Below, one piece after another: positions 15,956 through 24,703 of a stretch of 64,000 nucleotides of DNA. The translations under genes and the position numbers were made by a program. Source of the DNA: JBAXTE01 sp964653595 (GTDB lineage Bacteria; Bacteroidota; Bacteroidia; Bacteroidales; WCHB1-69). Location: contig CAZZHH010000003.1 in assembly GCA_964653595.1 (NCBI GenBank), positions 39,199 to 103,198 on the forward strand. Direction: 5' to 3'. Within the stretch, counting starts at the first letter, position 1. Each line of letters opens with the position of its first letter. Below the pieces are notes generated by a model, which worked only from the letters and a program-made list of their open reading frames with translations, searched no databases and was not told the origin of the DNA.

Positions 15956-16334
15956 TCACAAATTTTTAGTTTTTTCGTTAACATTCCATTTTTGTTCGCA
16001 ACGCATCTGTTCTTCATCTGGATAATTTATTTTTATAGGAATATATACCGAAATCGTATTGTCTCCGTCTTTGTTGACGACAAATTCAATATTATTATCT
16101 TTCAAATCCTTATCGGCGAAAAATTCAAAATTCATCACATAGCCATCGTCACGAATGAACCTTTTATCTCGTTTCTTGAGAACGGCTTCCGTAATTGAGT
16201 CAAACATACTGTGAACATCTTCTAAGCGTAACCAGTTTGGACAATAAACGAATTTTGATTCTTTTTTTTGAATCATATTCTGCAACCATGTCTAAGTTTT
16301 CAAATTCTATAATTTTTTCGAATTCTACAATCAT
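15956..16334 (-). pseudogene. Frameshifted, shortened paralogue of 15169-15897
   Basis: Translation starts at the ATG at 16334 (MIVEFEKIIEFENLDMVAEY), overlapping the TAA of the upstream gene. The rest of the protein is in another frame: SKFVYCPNWLRLEDVHSMFD through to NEKTKNL. The frames meet at a run of eight A (16262-16269). The second half of the paralogue is missing. It could be a decayed gene, a gene using slippage at the A-run, or an assembly error in a homopolymer. Confidence 0.7.
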
Positions 16335-16936
16335 TATTGTTCACCTTTCTCTTTCACATGCTCTGTGTATTCTTTCCACGCATAGTAAATCAAATCTTTA
16401 ACTGACTCTTTTTGTGTACCCTGTAAAGTCCATGAGGTTCCATATTGAAATTCTTCTGTCGTGTTAGGTTCTTTTTTGAAATACACGCATATTGCCATCT
16501 CCATGAAAATTGAATTCGAAGCGGAACAACCTAAAAGAATGCTTTCCAAATCTTTTCCAATTTCGAAGTCAAACGGAAGAGGATATTCAAAAAATTCACA
16601 ATCCTCAGTATTCTCTTCGCCTAATGCATTAACAATATTATCGCCTTCGGCTTGCATGGCAACAAACGTGGCCTGTAACATTGGAGCAAGAAGTTTGTTG
16701 TTTCCATATTGTTTATGCATGTCGCTAATCTTAAGCATGTTGGCACAAAGTCTGCCAATATCATAGCATTTATTGACCATTGACTGTTCCCAATTTGTTA
16801 ACATGTTATGGAATTCTTTGAACGAATCGTCATCCAAATCGTATCCGAACATTCCAATAAGGAATCCTGTTGTTTGTATTGCAAGGTCATAATTCTCTTT
16901 AATGGATTTAATCCCTTTGTCTGTTAAAAATAACAT
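16334..16936 (-). CDS. Family B protein, copy 1
   Basis: Start at MLFLTDKGIKSIKENYD; earlier codons lie in the promoter. This 200-residue protein has the family B pattern: 'LTxxGIxxIKEN', then 'FxxGMFGYDxDD', then 'YDIGRLCANML'. It is helical throughout. P-box 16991-16998. The frameshifted gene 15956-16334 follows with overlapping stop and start. Function unknown. Confidence 0.8.
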   Translation of the reverse strand: MLFLTDKGIKSIKENYDLAIQTTGFLIGMFGYDLDDDSFKEFHNMLTNWEQSMVNKCYDIGRLCANMLKISDMHKQYGNNKLLAPMLQATFVAMQAEGDNIVNALGEENTEDCEFFEYPLPFDFEIGKDLESILLGCSASNSIFMEMAICVYFKKEPNTTEEFQYGTSWTLQGTQKESVKDLIYYAWKEYTEHVKEKGEQ

Positions 16937-17044
16937 TGTGTATCTACCTTTCTTTCTGTTTGTAATTTGATCATACAATTGAGATTACTTTTTATTCACA
17001 AATTTTTAATAAAATATGGCGATTATTTCTAACCGCCATATTTC

Positions 17045-17680
17045 CTATCCCCGACTGCTTTCATATTGTTTCCATAATGCACTAAACAAATTAATCACAT
17101 TATCTTTTGATTCGTCTGTGAAGATTTCTTTGATTCCACCATAGTTATCGCATAAGCAATCAAACTTTTGGACATGATGTACGTTTGGGTGGAGATACCA
17201 CCGCATACATGCCTGCATACAAACTGCAGTGGGGTCGTAACACATATTCTCGAATGCACTCTTGAGATCGTAGTAAATAGTGAAACACCAAGGAATATGC
17301 ATCCCGTTAAAGAATTCAGAATCAACAGCTATTTCACTATAGGTTGTATCTTCATCTAATGTTTTCTTAATCTTGGCATTGATTTTATTCTGTAAGACTT
17401 GATACGCCGCTTCAAGGGATAATCTAATTTCTGGTTCATCGTTTTCTCGTCTGTAATGCCTGAAAACTTTTTCAATTCTAAACGTGTCGGCAGTAAGCCT
17501 TCCAATTTCATAACTGATATCGTTCAACCCTTGGTTTGGGTCAAGCATATCATTAAACGGTTTCAAACGTTCATCATCTTTATCACACTCAAAAAGTCCA
17601 AGTATGAATGATGTAAAGTGTGTTTCCGATTCAAATCTTTCATTGATGGCATTAATGCCTTTTTCTGTTAAAATGTTCAT
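17045..17680 (-). CDS. Family B protein, copy 2
   Basis: This 211-residue paralogue of 16334-16936 has ILTEKGINAINERFE, FILGLFECDKDDE and YEIGRLTADTF in the same order. It ends in TAG. P-box variant AGAATAAA at 17731-17738. Confidence 0.8.
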   Translation of the reverse strand: MNILTEKGINAINERFESETHFTSFILGLFECDKDDERLKPFNDMLDPNQGLNDISYEIGRLTADTFRIEKVFRHYRRENDEPEIRLSLEAAYQVLQNKINAKIKKTLDEDTTYSEIAVDSEFFNGMHIPWCFTIYYDLKSAFENMCYDPTAVCMQACMRWYLHPNVHHVQKFDCLCDNYGGIKEIFTDESKDNVINLFSALWKQYESSRG

Positions 17681-17731
17681 GTTTCTACCTTTCTTTCTTT
17701 TGATACTTGATTATACAATCAGACTTACTTT

Positions 17732-18295
17732 TTATTCTTCAATTTTCAATTTTTTGGGGAAATATTTTTCCATGTACTTCTTTGCCTTACGGTTATACAT
17801 GATTGTTTGTGCGCACAGGAGTTTCTTGACTAACCCGCCTTTAATATTCGGGCAAATGATAATCCTGTCTGACGCACCGTCAATAAAGGATTTGTTTACA
17901 AATTCAGGAAGTTCCGAACCTAAGAAAACAATTCGCCTTAAGCTATAACAATGCGCAAATGCCGAACCGCCGATACGTTTTACGGATTCTGGAATAATAA
18001 TGGATTCCAGTTTGTTACATCCATAAAACGCAAAATGTCCAATTCCGACAATATTTCCAGTCAATTCGACAGATGTTAACGATTGACAACCCATAAACGC
18101 ACAAGAACCGATATTTGTGACACGGTAGGGTACTTCTTCGTATTCTATTGATATTGGCGTATCAAATGTTTCCCTGTTAGTTCTGACGGCTTTCTTTTCG
18201 CCGTCACCAACCTGAAGATTTGCGTTGTCGATAAATTTGTAAATCGTATTGTCAACCTTCAGGATTGACTTAATTTCAAGTTCCGTAACTTCCAT
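17732..18295 (-). CDS. BspA-like leucine-rich repeat protein
   Basis: This 187-residue protein has a cap (NTIYKFIDNANLQVGDGEKK) followed by about four LRR_5 repeats: VTNIGSCAFMGCQSLTSVEL, GIGHFAFYGCNKLESIIIPE, RIGGSAFAHCYSLRRIVF. The C-terminus is basic (NRKAKKYMEKYFPKKLK). GAGGAAGG precedes the ATG. Promoter variant TAAATAAA at 18337-18344 with the normal 13 nt spacing to TGTA. Confidence 0.88.
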   Translation of the reverse strand: MEVTELEIKSILKVDNTIYKFIDNANLQVGDGEKKAVRTNRETFDTPISIEYEEVPYRVTNIGSCAFMGCQSLTSVELTGNIVGIGHFAFYGCNKLESIIIPESVKRIGGSAFAHCYSLRRIVFLGSELPEFVNKSFIDGASDRIIICPNIKGGLVKKLLCAQTIMYNRKAKKYMEKYFPKKLKIEE

Positions 18296-18367
18296 TCTCG
18301 CACCTTCCTCAACAGGGATTACATTTTCATTCCGCTTTTATTTATTACAAAGTAATCCGATTAATCG

Positions 18368-18916
18368 TCATTGCCCAAAAATTTCTTTCAGTTCCTGAAA
18401 TGCCTTATCATCAATGAAAAGGAAATGGCTGGCGGTGTATCCGTCTAAAACATTCATAAGGTACCTAATAATATTCTTGATAATATTATTACCGTTTTCA
18501 TCACGTATAACCGTTGCGAGAAAAACAAACGGGTCATCTTTAGTCTTACCGTCATTCCCGTAATTAAACGAAATAGCTTCCCATTTTTCTGCCTGTTCTT
18601 TGGGAACACTGATTTGGAAATCTTCATTACCGAAATACATTCCTACATATTCAAAGTCAAGATTTTCATCGCTCCCAGTTGCTTCATTAAAAAGTCTTAC
18701 AAATTTCCGAATCATCATATTTGCAAGAAAGTTATGAAACTTACCACTGGAAAAGTTGTCTTCAACAAAGTTTGAATATCTTAACCATTGTTGTTCTGTG
18801 AAGTTGCTATGCTCTTTACGAAAATTGTTTACTTCGCGAATCCTCGAGGCATACATTTCTGAATATTCGTACGGCTGATAGAAATTCCTGAATTTGATTT
18901 TTACCATGTCGTTCAT
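18368..18916 (-). CDS. Family A protein, copy 1
   Basis: A 182-residue member of a family with eight copies in this window. Shared features are an N-terminal 'xIxFxNFY' strand and 'FVRLFNEATGSDENLDFEYV' near residue 82. A strand/helix 'FQISVPKEQAEKWEAISFNYGN' then leads into 'DPFVFLATVI'. P-box 18968-18975. No known family; the folds of all copies are probably the same. Confidence 0.82.
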   Translation of the reverse strand: MNDMVKIKFRNFYQPYEYSEMYASRIREVNNFRKEHSNFTEQQWLRYSNFVEDNFSSGKFHNFLANMMIRKFVRLFNEATGSDENLDFEYVGMYFGNEDFQISVPKEQAEKWEAISFNYGNDGKTKDDPFVFLATVIRDENGNNIIKNIIRYLMNVLDGYTASHFLFIDDKAFQELKEIFGQ

Positions 18917-18982
18917 TGTATTTGTAACCTTTCTTTGTTATGCTTGGTACTACAACTGGAATGGATTTTTATTCACAAATTC

Positions 18983-19537
18983 TCAATTTTCGTATTCGTG
19001 AATTGCTTGAAGTTCTGAACGCCATGTTACAGCATCAACCCTCATGAAGTCACATGCCGTATGTTTACCCATTAATTGAGAAATACGATTGACAATGTTT
19101 TTCCCGATATATCCGTCATAAGCTTTTTTGAGCATGAATGTAAACACGTCGTTTTCTTCGTTCTCACCATTGTTCCCGAGGTCGTAGGCAATACTTTTCC
19201 ACTTATTAAATTCAGCATCGGTCATTTTGACAACAAAGTATTGTTTGCCGTTTTCGTTTTCCATTTCAATGTATTTGAGGTTCAGCTCTTCGTCATACCC
19301 AGAGACACATTTGTAAAGTTCAACAAACGCTTTTGCCGTATCCTGCACAAGATATCTGTGGAACATGTTATATGAAAAATGACCCCCAACCATGCAATAA
19401 TACATTTGCGCTTTACCTTCGGTCGGATTATAAACCTTGCAAAACCTGTCAACTGCACGTTTTGTAGAATCGTCAATTTCTTTTGATTCGTGTTCCTGAA
19501 AAAGATTTTCAAACCGAATTTCCACTGTATCGTACAT
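18983..19537 (-). CDS. Family A protein, copy 2
   Basis: Start chosen at MYDTVEIRFENLF, 11 nt after AAAGG; an ATG three codons earlier is only 2 nt from it. This 184-residue protein has FVELYKCVSGYDEELNLKYI and FVVKMTDAEFNKWKSIAYDL. It is closest to copy 3: both end with HEYEN and have near-identical promoters (P-box 19592-19599). Confidence 0.8.
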   Translation of the reverse strand: MYDTVEIRFENLFQEHESKEIDDSTKRAVDRFCKVYNPTEGKAQMYYCMVGGHFSYNMFHRYLVQDTAKAFVELYKCVSGYDEELNLKYIEMENENGKQYFVVKMTDAEFNKWKSIAYDLGNNGENEENDVFTFMLKKAYDGYIGKNIVNRISQLMGKHTACDFMRVDAVTWRSELQAIHEYEN

Positions 19538-19606
19538 TGTAATCATAACCTTTCTTTGTTTTGATACTTACACTTACAATCAGGATGGTTTTTTATTCAC
19601 AAATTC

Positions 19607-20152
19607 TCAATTTTCGTATTCGTGAACGTCTTTAAGCCCAGCATACCAAGTACTGGCATCGACGTCAAGCAACTTGTTTGCGGATTGGTCTGACAAATCA
19701 TCTAAAATATCTTCAATGACGTTTTTTGCAATGTATCCTTCATACGTATTTCTGGCAATGAAAGCAAACGTGTTATCGTCATTGTTCCCGTTGTCAGCCG
19801 CATAGTTATAAAACTCATCAAACTGTTCTCTTGAAACTTTAATGACGAAATACTGTTTACCGTTTTCCGTTTCAGTTCTCACATATTCAAAATCCAATTT
19901 ACTATGCGATTCTGAAATAAAGTTATGAAAAACAACAAATTTCGATACCATCATTTCAGCAAGAAGTTTGTTGAATTTTTCATACGAAAAATGTTTACTG
20001 ATAAGGGCACGGTATTTCGACTCTGGTTCGTTCGTGGGATAGTTGTATGCCTTGCGAAAATTGTACACCGAATTATCCTTCAGTGTTTCGATCGTGTCAG
20101 ATTCGTGTCCTTGAAAAAAATTCTCGAATCGAATTTCTATTGTATTGCCCAT
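19607..20152 (-). CDS. Family A protein, copy 3
   Basis: A 181-residue tandem sister of copy 2: both have 'VEIRFENxF', a G-N-(N/D) stretch after the tryptophan/tyrosine helix, and an identical C-terminus HEYEN. Promoter and leader (P-box 20207-20214) are also nearly identical to copy 2, which shows recent duplication of the whole unit. Confidence 0.8.
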   Translation of the reverse strand: MGNTIEIRFENFFQGHESDTIETLKDNSVYNFRKAYNYPTNEPESKYRALISKHFSYEKFNKLLAEMMVSKFVVFHNFISESHSKLDFEYVRTETENGKQYFVIKVSREQFDEFYNYAADNGNNDDNTFAFIARNTYEGYIAKNVIEDILDDLSDQSANKLLDVDASTWYAGLKDVHEYEN

Positions 20153-20231
20153 TGTAATCATAACCTTTCTTTGTTTTGATACTTACACTTACAATCAGGA
20201 TGGTTTTTTATTCATCATTTGTGAATTTTTT

Positions 20232-20861
20232 CTACACAGCTTGTTTGTCGTATCTCATGCGACTTGCGCCGAAAAGTTTTTCACTTGCGTTTACGAAATA
20301 CTCATCACCGCTTTCAAAGCATTCTCTAAACACATTCACGTTTTCTTGCGATTCGATATTGTCACAAAGTGTCATAACTTTTACAAACAAACCGCCAAAC
20401 ACAATGTTCAACCTGCGTTCCACTTCTGCGTTCTCAATGAAATGCCCAGTGAAAACACCTTTCAGGAATTCATTGTAAGAATCTTCTTCAATGGCTTTGA
20501 ATGCACTTCTGATTGCTTCTATTCGCTTAACGTGCGAAAGATGTTTGATAAGTTCGCCGCATGAGTTTTGTGGCTTTATAAAATACCCACAAACGGTCAG
20601 CATACATTTTTCCAACATCTCGATGTCGTCTTGCGAGCTTTTTCGATAATACCAACTAAGGTTTTTGCACTTCTTTTTATAAAGTTCCCACTGCAAAACA
20701 TTTTCGTTTTCATATTTTCTTGAAAATTCTCTGTAGCAAACGTAAACCTTAACCACTTTGCGTAAGGCTTCATCGAGAGTTTTTTTATCTATAACTTCGC
20801 TCATGTTCCAACCGCTCACATATTTTTCGTGAACGACCGACAGTTTGTCCATAATATTCAT
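20232..20861 (-). CDS. Helical partner of a two-gene membrane cassette, copy 1
   Basis: Start at MNIMDKLSVVHEKYV, 9 nt after AAAGG. This 209-residue helical protein is a paralogue of 26893-27525. Shared segments are 'HEKYVSGWNMSEVI', 'VYVCYREFSRKYENE', 'FGGLFVKVMTLCDNIESQEN' and 'VNVFRECFESGDEYF'. It overlaps the stop of a 36-residue membrane protein, and the same pairing occurs at copy 2. Function unknown. Confidence 0.8.
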   Translation of the reverse strand: MNIMDKLSVVHEKYVSGWNMSEVIDKKTLDEALRKVVKVYVCYREFSRKYENENVLQWELYKKKCKNLSWYYRKSSQDDIEMLEKCMLTVCGYFIKPQNSCGELIKHLSHVKRIEAIRSAFKAIEEDSYNEFLKGVFTGHFIENAEVERRLNIVFGGLFVKVMTLCDNIESQENVNVFRECFESGDEYFVNASEKLFGASRMRYDKQAV

Positions 20862-20968
20862 GTGTTGTATCCTTTCCACACAATGTAGAATGCCGCTATA
20901 ACAAGTATTGCATAAACCACATACAATACGTTAAAAGCATTTTGCAAAAATCCGTTTTCTCTGTTCAT
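20858..20968 (-). CDS. Membrane microprotein of the two-gene cassette, copy 1 (36 aa)
   Basis: MNRENGFLQNAFNVLYVVY... is a single hydrophobic helix ending IVWKGYNT. AGGAAC precedes the ATG, and both ends overlap neighbouring genes (ATGA). The homologue at 27532-27630 keeps 'NVLYxxY' and the end 'W...KG' beside the same partner gene. Confidence 0.68.
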   Translation of the reverse strand: MNRENGFLQNAFNVLYVVYAILVIAAFYIVWKGYNT

Positions 20969-21264
20969 TGTTCCTCCACTGGCTTAATGACAACATACTC
21001 TGACGCAACCTTGCCGTAATTGTCAATCATTTTCCCAACAGCCCTATCGCTGGTACATTCGTTTCGTTCTGGCTCAAAACTTTTAAATCCATATTTTTCA
21101 GTGGCGATATAGTTGGCAATGGCGATTAATTCGCCAGTTGTGTTCTTGACAACGGGATTATGTTTGGCGCACCACGGCATGAACAAAGCGTTAATCACTA
21201 CCATACGTGCGCCGTTTACGTCAAACACAACCATTTCAAAATCGTTCATATTATAAAGCAACAT
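20965..21264 (-). CDS. Unknown protein (99 aa), tandem pair member 2
   Basis: Paralogue of the adjacent 21266-21574: both have MLxYN, 'VxxxxFMxW', 'ELIAIAxYIAxxxFGFxxFEP', 'AVGKI' and 'KPVxEQ'. Probably a small alpha/beta protein. It precedes the small membrane gene in the operon from the P-box at 21620. Confidence 0.78.
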   Translation of the reverse strand: MLLYNMNDFEMVVFDVNGARMVVINALFMPWCAKHNPVVKNTTGELIAIANYIATEKYGFKSFEPERNECTSDRAVGKMIDNYGKVASEYVVIKPVEEQ

Positions 21265-21265
21265 C

Positions 21266-21574
21266 TTATTTCTGTTCCACCACTGGTTTAAGGACGGCTT
21301 TTTCTACTTTAACGATCGTTCCAAACCCAGCTGTGATTTTCCCAACAGCTTCATTTTTTGTACACCTATCCCAGTTTGGTTCGAAGTTACAAAACCCAAA
21401 TCGAGTCATGGCAATATAATCAGCAATGGCGATTAATTCAATGGATTCATCTTCAATTCCTGTGGCGTCAAACTCCCTTACCCATTCCATGAAATCGGAA
21501 CGTTGTACTCTTACCTTTGTGCCATTCAAGTCAAAATCGGCGTATTCAACATCACTTCTATTGTAAATTAACAT
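21266..21574 (-). CDS. Unknown protein (102 aa), tandem pair member 1
   Basis: First gene of a four-gene operon. Its core, SIELIAIADYIAMTRFGF, is shared with its neighbour and faintly with 34689-35021 ('LRDIADFCAWTVFGKNYRF'). Promoter variant TGAACAAA at 21620-21627. Confidence 0.78.
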   Translation of the reverse strand: MLIYNRSDVEYADFDLNGTKVRVQRSDFMEWVREFDATGIEDESIELIAIADYIAMTRFGFCNFEPNWDRCTKNEAVGKITAGFGTIVKVEKAVLKPVVEQK

Positions 21575-21644
21575 TTCTTTATCCTTTCTTTCAATATCTA
21601 ACTACAATCTTGTTTCCGTTTTGTTCATCAATAATGAAATTTCG

Positions 21645-21716
21645 CTATGTCGGACTGCATGGTTTCCAATTTGTCCAAACTTTGTTCAGCATGTAGTATG
21701 TTGTAAAATGTGTCAT
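21645..21716 (-). CDS. Possible 23-residue peptide
   Basis: MTHFTTYYMLNKVWTNWKPC... follows GGAG 9 nt upstream, directly after the TAG of the family A gene 21729-22244. Only the ribosome site supports it. Confidence 0.25.
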   Translation of the reverse strand: MTHFTTYYMLNKVWTNWKPCSPT

Positions 21717-21728
21717 GGTTAAATTCTC

Positions 21729-22244
21729 CTACGCCAGTTCTTTTTTATAAGTTTCAGACAAAAATGCATCATAATCGCCGCCGATAAACCTGCTGTACTG
21801 AACGAATTGTGCATTAAAATCAATAGATTCACAAGCTTCAAGTAATCCTTCTACATGGTTGATAATAAACTCAAAAGGATTTTCTACTGTTCGTCCCAGC
21901 TTTGTGGCGATATCAAACCATTTCTTGTATTCCGATTCGCCCATTTCGATAGTAAAGGATTCGCTGTCACCCTCATGATTCATTTCAACAAAATTAAATA
22001 CAAGAGATTCATTACTTCCAGTGATCTCATTATATCGTTCGGCGAAGTGATTAAGGCAAGTTTTTGCAAGCCATTTATAATAATCGGGATACTTAAAGTT
22101 CTTCTTTAAATACCGCTCATGCTCTTCATTGCGTGTTGTGTTGTTATAACACTCGGCAAAAGACGCCAGTTCGTCCTGCATAACGTTTTCTGCTTCAAAA
22201 CGTGCTTCGCAAAACACGTTCGGGAAATTCATTGTCCTACTCAT
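21729..22244 (-). CDS. Family A protein, copy 4
   Basis: A 171-residue member with FAERYNEITGSNESLVFNFV, FTIEMGESEYKKWFDIATKL and NPFEFIINHVEG, the clearest form of the family core. P-box 22297-22304. The N-terminus MNFPNVFCEARFEAEN is shared with copies 5 and 6. Confidence 0.83.
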   Translation of the reverse strand: MSRTMNFPNVFCEARFEAENVMQDELASFAECYNNTTRNEEHERYLKKNFKYPDYYKWLAKTCLNHFAERYNEITGSNESLVFNFVEMNHEGDSESFTIEMGESEYKKWFDIATKLGRTVENPFEFIINHVEGLLEACESIDFNAQFVQYSRFIGGDYDAFLSETYKKELA

Positions 22245-22297
22245 TGTTTCTACCTTTCTTTCTGTTTGTAATTGTATTCTACAATCGGCGTTGCTTT

Positions 22298-22855
22298 TTA
22301 TTCACAATTTTTGATTTTTTTCAAAATGAACAACCGTTCGAATTCGGGAAGTGGGCATTCAAGAATCCACTCCATCGGCTTAATCCGATTCCATACTTCA
22401 AGCGAATATCCATTTACCTGATTCATAATGCGTGTATCAATGTGCAAACGCAAATACGGTTTGTTTTCCAACGAATCTAAACTTTCTGTCAGCTGTTGTA
22501 ACGCTTCATAATCTTTCTGCGTGGCTTCGTAGTGAAGTGTAAAAGTAAATCCATCAAGCAAGCTGAGAATTTCCATATACTGCGGTACAGGAATGTACAG
22601 CGCACTGTAAAGGATAATTTTGCTTTCTACGTTTTTCTCCCGCAAGTACTTAATGGTATCAAGCGTGTTTTGAATTTGGTGCGCTGTTAACGGTTCGCCG
22701 CCTGTTAACAAGATTTCCGTAGGTTCCAGTGCGATAATTTCATCCATACTTTCAATCATGGTATGATCGTTAAACACGTTTTGTTTGTTACAACATCCAT
22801 CACAGTTTCTCGGGCAATCTGTGGTTAGTAAGACCCTCGCTTTAATTTGATTCAT
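22298..22855 (-). CDS. Stand-alone radical SAM protein
   Basis: The CxxxCxxC cluster motif is at residues 14-21 (CPRNCDGC), followed by GGEP near residue 52, which binds the methionine part of SAM. The chain of 185 residues is short for the family and resembles QueE or NrdG-type activases in size. The cysteine arrangement CPRNCDGCCN is canonical. No partner gene such as nrdD or a 7-deazaguanine pathway is visible, so the substrate is unknown. Its own unit has P-box 22898-22905. Confidence 0.85.
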   Translation of the reverse strand: MNQIKARVLLTTDCPRNCDGCCNKQNVFNDHTMIESMDEIIALEPTEILLTGGEPLTAHQIQNTLDTIKYLREKNVESKIILYSALYIPVPQYMEILSLLDGFTFTLHYEATQKDYEALQQLTESLDSLENKPYLRLHIDTRIMNQVNGYSLEVWNRIKPMEWILECPLPEFERLFILKKIKNCE

Positions 22856-22912
22856 ATTTTACCTTTCTTTCTGTTTGTAATACAATTGAGATTACTTTTT
22901 ATTCATCAATTT

Positions 22913-23362
22913 TCATTTTTTGTACGCCCGAGAATAATCCACATGTTCGTCGACGAATTTCCCCAAAGCAACCTTGCGCACTGCAAACTTATCAGCACTA
23001 CTCCAGTCACCACACCACTTGCGAAGAACATTATCCAAGTGTTCTTGACACGTAACCATAATGTTTGCAAGGTGTCCAGCTTGAAGTTTTTCGTCCTTGC
23101 AGTACGTTCTCTTGCTGTGACACAAAATGTTATACAGTTTGTTAATCGCCGTTTGAACAAGCGATGAATATTGTTTATTTTCAAGCTGTGCGTGAATGTT
23201 CATAACATTCCCGTAGTTCCAAGAAACTATCGCCTGTTCCTCCGTTTGTTCCATTCGTGTTGTAGCATGGCAAGTTCCGCATTCGCAATGATAAAATGTC
23301 TTACCGTCTTGTTTTATGCGTATTACATGTCCACGTCCTTCACAGGTTACACATGGCTCCAT
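22913..23362 (-). CDS. Lar-like zinc-ribbon protein, copy 1
   Basis: The N-terminal 50 residues have CVTC, then CECGTC and 'ATTRMEQTEEQAIVSWN'. This is the pattern of Lar-type restriction-alleviation zinc ribbons ('CPFCG...V.C..C.A....TEEEAI..WN'). A helical domain of about 100 residues follows and is shared with 28651-29136. In known Lar proteins this fold modulates type I restriction; that role here is inference. P-box 23413-23420. Confidence 0.6.
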   Translation of the reverse strand: MEPCVTCEGRGHVIRIKQDGKTFYHCECGTCHATTRMEQTEEQAIVSWNYGNVMNIHAQLENKQYSSLVQTAINKLYNILCHSKRTYCKDEKLQAGHLANIMVTCQEHLDNVLRKWCGDWSSADKFAVRKVALGKFVDEHVDYSRAYKK

Positions 23363-23412
23363 AATTATTACCTTTCTTTGTCTGGTAGGGTATTTTACAT
23401 TTGTGTTGGCGC

Positions 23413-23420
23413 TTTATTCA
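23413..23420 (-). promoter_or_regulatory. P-box facing a plus-strand P-box
   Basis: TGAATAAA-N13-TGTAAAAT for the Lar-like gene, back to back with the plus-strand box at 23456-23463. Confidence 0.7.
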
Positions 23421-23455
23421 CAAATGGTTAATTTTATTTTTTGTGCAAGAGAAAA

Positions 23456-23463
23456 TGAATAAA
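23456..23463 (+). promoter_or_regulatory. Plus-strand P-box
   Basis: TGAATAAA at 23456-23463 and TGTAATG at 23477, exactly the spacing seen on the minus strand. It drives 23513-23971. Confidence 0.7.
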
Positions 23464-23512
23464 TTCCCTGCTCGTATGTAATGCGAACAAAACATTACAA
23501 AGGAAAAATGTT

Positions 23513-23971
23513 ATGAACGAAGAACAAGTGCAATGGGCACTTAAAGCTCTGCAAGGCAACATCCGTATGGAGATGATGACAATCTTGGCTGAATGTGTCA
23601 AGAATGTACCACAAGAAGAATTGATTGAAAATCCAGCCAAAATGATTTATACGGTGGATTCCAACGGCGAAGTAAATTATATCTTTGATAACGACTTTGA
23701 CGAAACATTAAGCGAAGAGCAGGTTGCCGAAATGGAAATTGCGCTTCAGGGAAACGCCAAAGAAGAAGCTATGACGATTATTAATCATTTCGACGAAAAC
23801 GTAGACGCAAATTTGCGCACAGGGAATCCTATTCATCTTGTTTACTTGGCAAGTACTAACGGATTCTGTACTGGATATTGCACTGACGAAATTGAAAACA
23901 TGTCGGATAACCAAAAAGAACAATTGAAGAAAATGCTTTTTAGACTCGGCGCAATTGACAGATTGGCCTAA
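23513..23971 (+). CDS. Unknown acidic protein with a duplicated unit (152 aa)
   Basis: One of the few plus-strand genes. MNEEQVQWALKALQGNIRME recurs as SEEQVAEMEIALQGNAKEEA, so the chain is a duplicated unit of about 70 residues. Each copy ends in a beta segment ('MIYTVDSNGEVNYIF', 'LVYLASTNGFCTGY'). The smaller plus-strand gene 36393-36671 looks like a single unit. AAAGGA precedes the ATG. Confidence 0.82.
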   Translation: MNEEQVQWALKALQGNIRMEMMTILAECVKNVPQEELIENPAKMIYTVDSNGEVNYIFDNDFDETLSEEQVAEMEIALQGNAKEEAMTIINHFDENVDANLRTGNPIHLVYLASTNGFCTGYCTDEIENMSDNQKEQLKKMLFRLGAIDRLA

Positions 23972-23993
23972 TTCCAACGTTGAATAAGTAAAC

Positions 23994-24033
23994 GAAATCC
24001 CCTCTGTATGGAGAATGATACAGAGGGGATTTC
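23994..24033. terminator. Strong bidirectional terminator
   Basis: A perfect 16-bp stem (GAAATCCCCTCTGTAT and its complement) with an eight-base loop lies between the convergent genes 23513-23971 and 24051-24650. Confidence 0.85.
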
Positions 24034-24050
24034 GTTTTGAAGGGAAACTT

Positions 24051-24650
24051 TTATTTGTGTTTCTCATATTTCTTGTATTTCACGTATTCGTCCCAAAGTC
24101 TGGTAAGTATAAAAACGATATACGCTTCTGTCGTTTGACTAAATTCTCTATGTGGAACATTATTGCCATACATTTTTCGTAATTCGTCACGGGCATATCC
24201 ACCCTCTTCACCATTACAACAACTATCACCCCCAACGATAATCGTATCAAAAACTACCGAACGATAACCTTGCTTTTGCATTGTCTTTGCCCAATCGTAA
24301 GCATCATAAACTTCAGGGTATAAGATGTCAGTGCCTGCAATGGCTTCAATAAGCGGTTTATATTTTTCGTATCCATATTGGCGTTGGATATCATATTGGA
24401 ACATTCTTTCGGCAACACCTAATGCTTCGACTGTACCTAAAAAATAAAGACGCTTTTTCGCATTCTTGATTGCCAAAAATTCTCTCATAGCCACACCGAA
24501 ATAATCATGACCGTCATAACTTTCGTAACCGACGGGAGGGAGCCTGTATTTATATCCCATAAGCCCCATAGCGAACCGTGTGGTTCTCATTTCGCTTTCT
24601 TCGTTCTCTTTAATAAATTGAACGACTTCTGGACTAAGTGTGTTACTCAT
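24051..24650 (-). CDS. Family B-like protein, copy 3
   Basis: A 199-residue protein whose start, LSPEVVQFIKENEESEMRTT then FAMGLMGYK, follows the family B N-terminus. A glycine/cysteine-rich loop (GGDSCCNGEEGG) is unique to it. The C-terminus is lysine-rich. P-box 24703-24710. Confidence 0.78.
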   Translation of the reverse strand: MSNTLSPEVVQFIKENEESEMRTTRFAMGLMGYKYRLPPVGYESYDGHDYFGVAMREFLAIKNAKKRLYFLGTVEALGVAERMFQYDIQRQYGYEKYKPLIEAIAGTDILYPEVYDAYDWAKTMQKQGYRSVVFDTIIVGGDSCCNGEEGGYARDELRKMYGNNVPHREFSQTTEAYIVFILTRLWDEYVKYKKYEKHK

Positions 24651-24703
24651 TGTCTCTACCTTTCTTTGTGTTTGTAATGTTGTAATACAATCGGGAATAC
24701 TTT

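Noticed and set aside
22298..22855. Calling the radical SAM protein QueE
   Set aside because: Size and cluster fit, but no other 7-deazaguanine gene is visible and QueE-specific residues could not be checked; left as an unspecified radical SAM protein.
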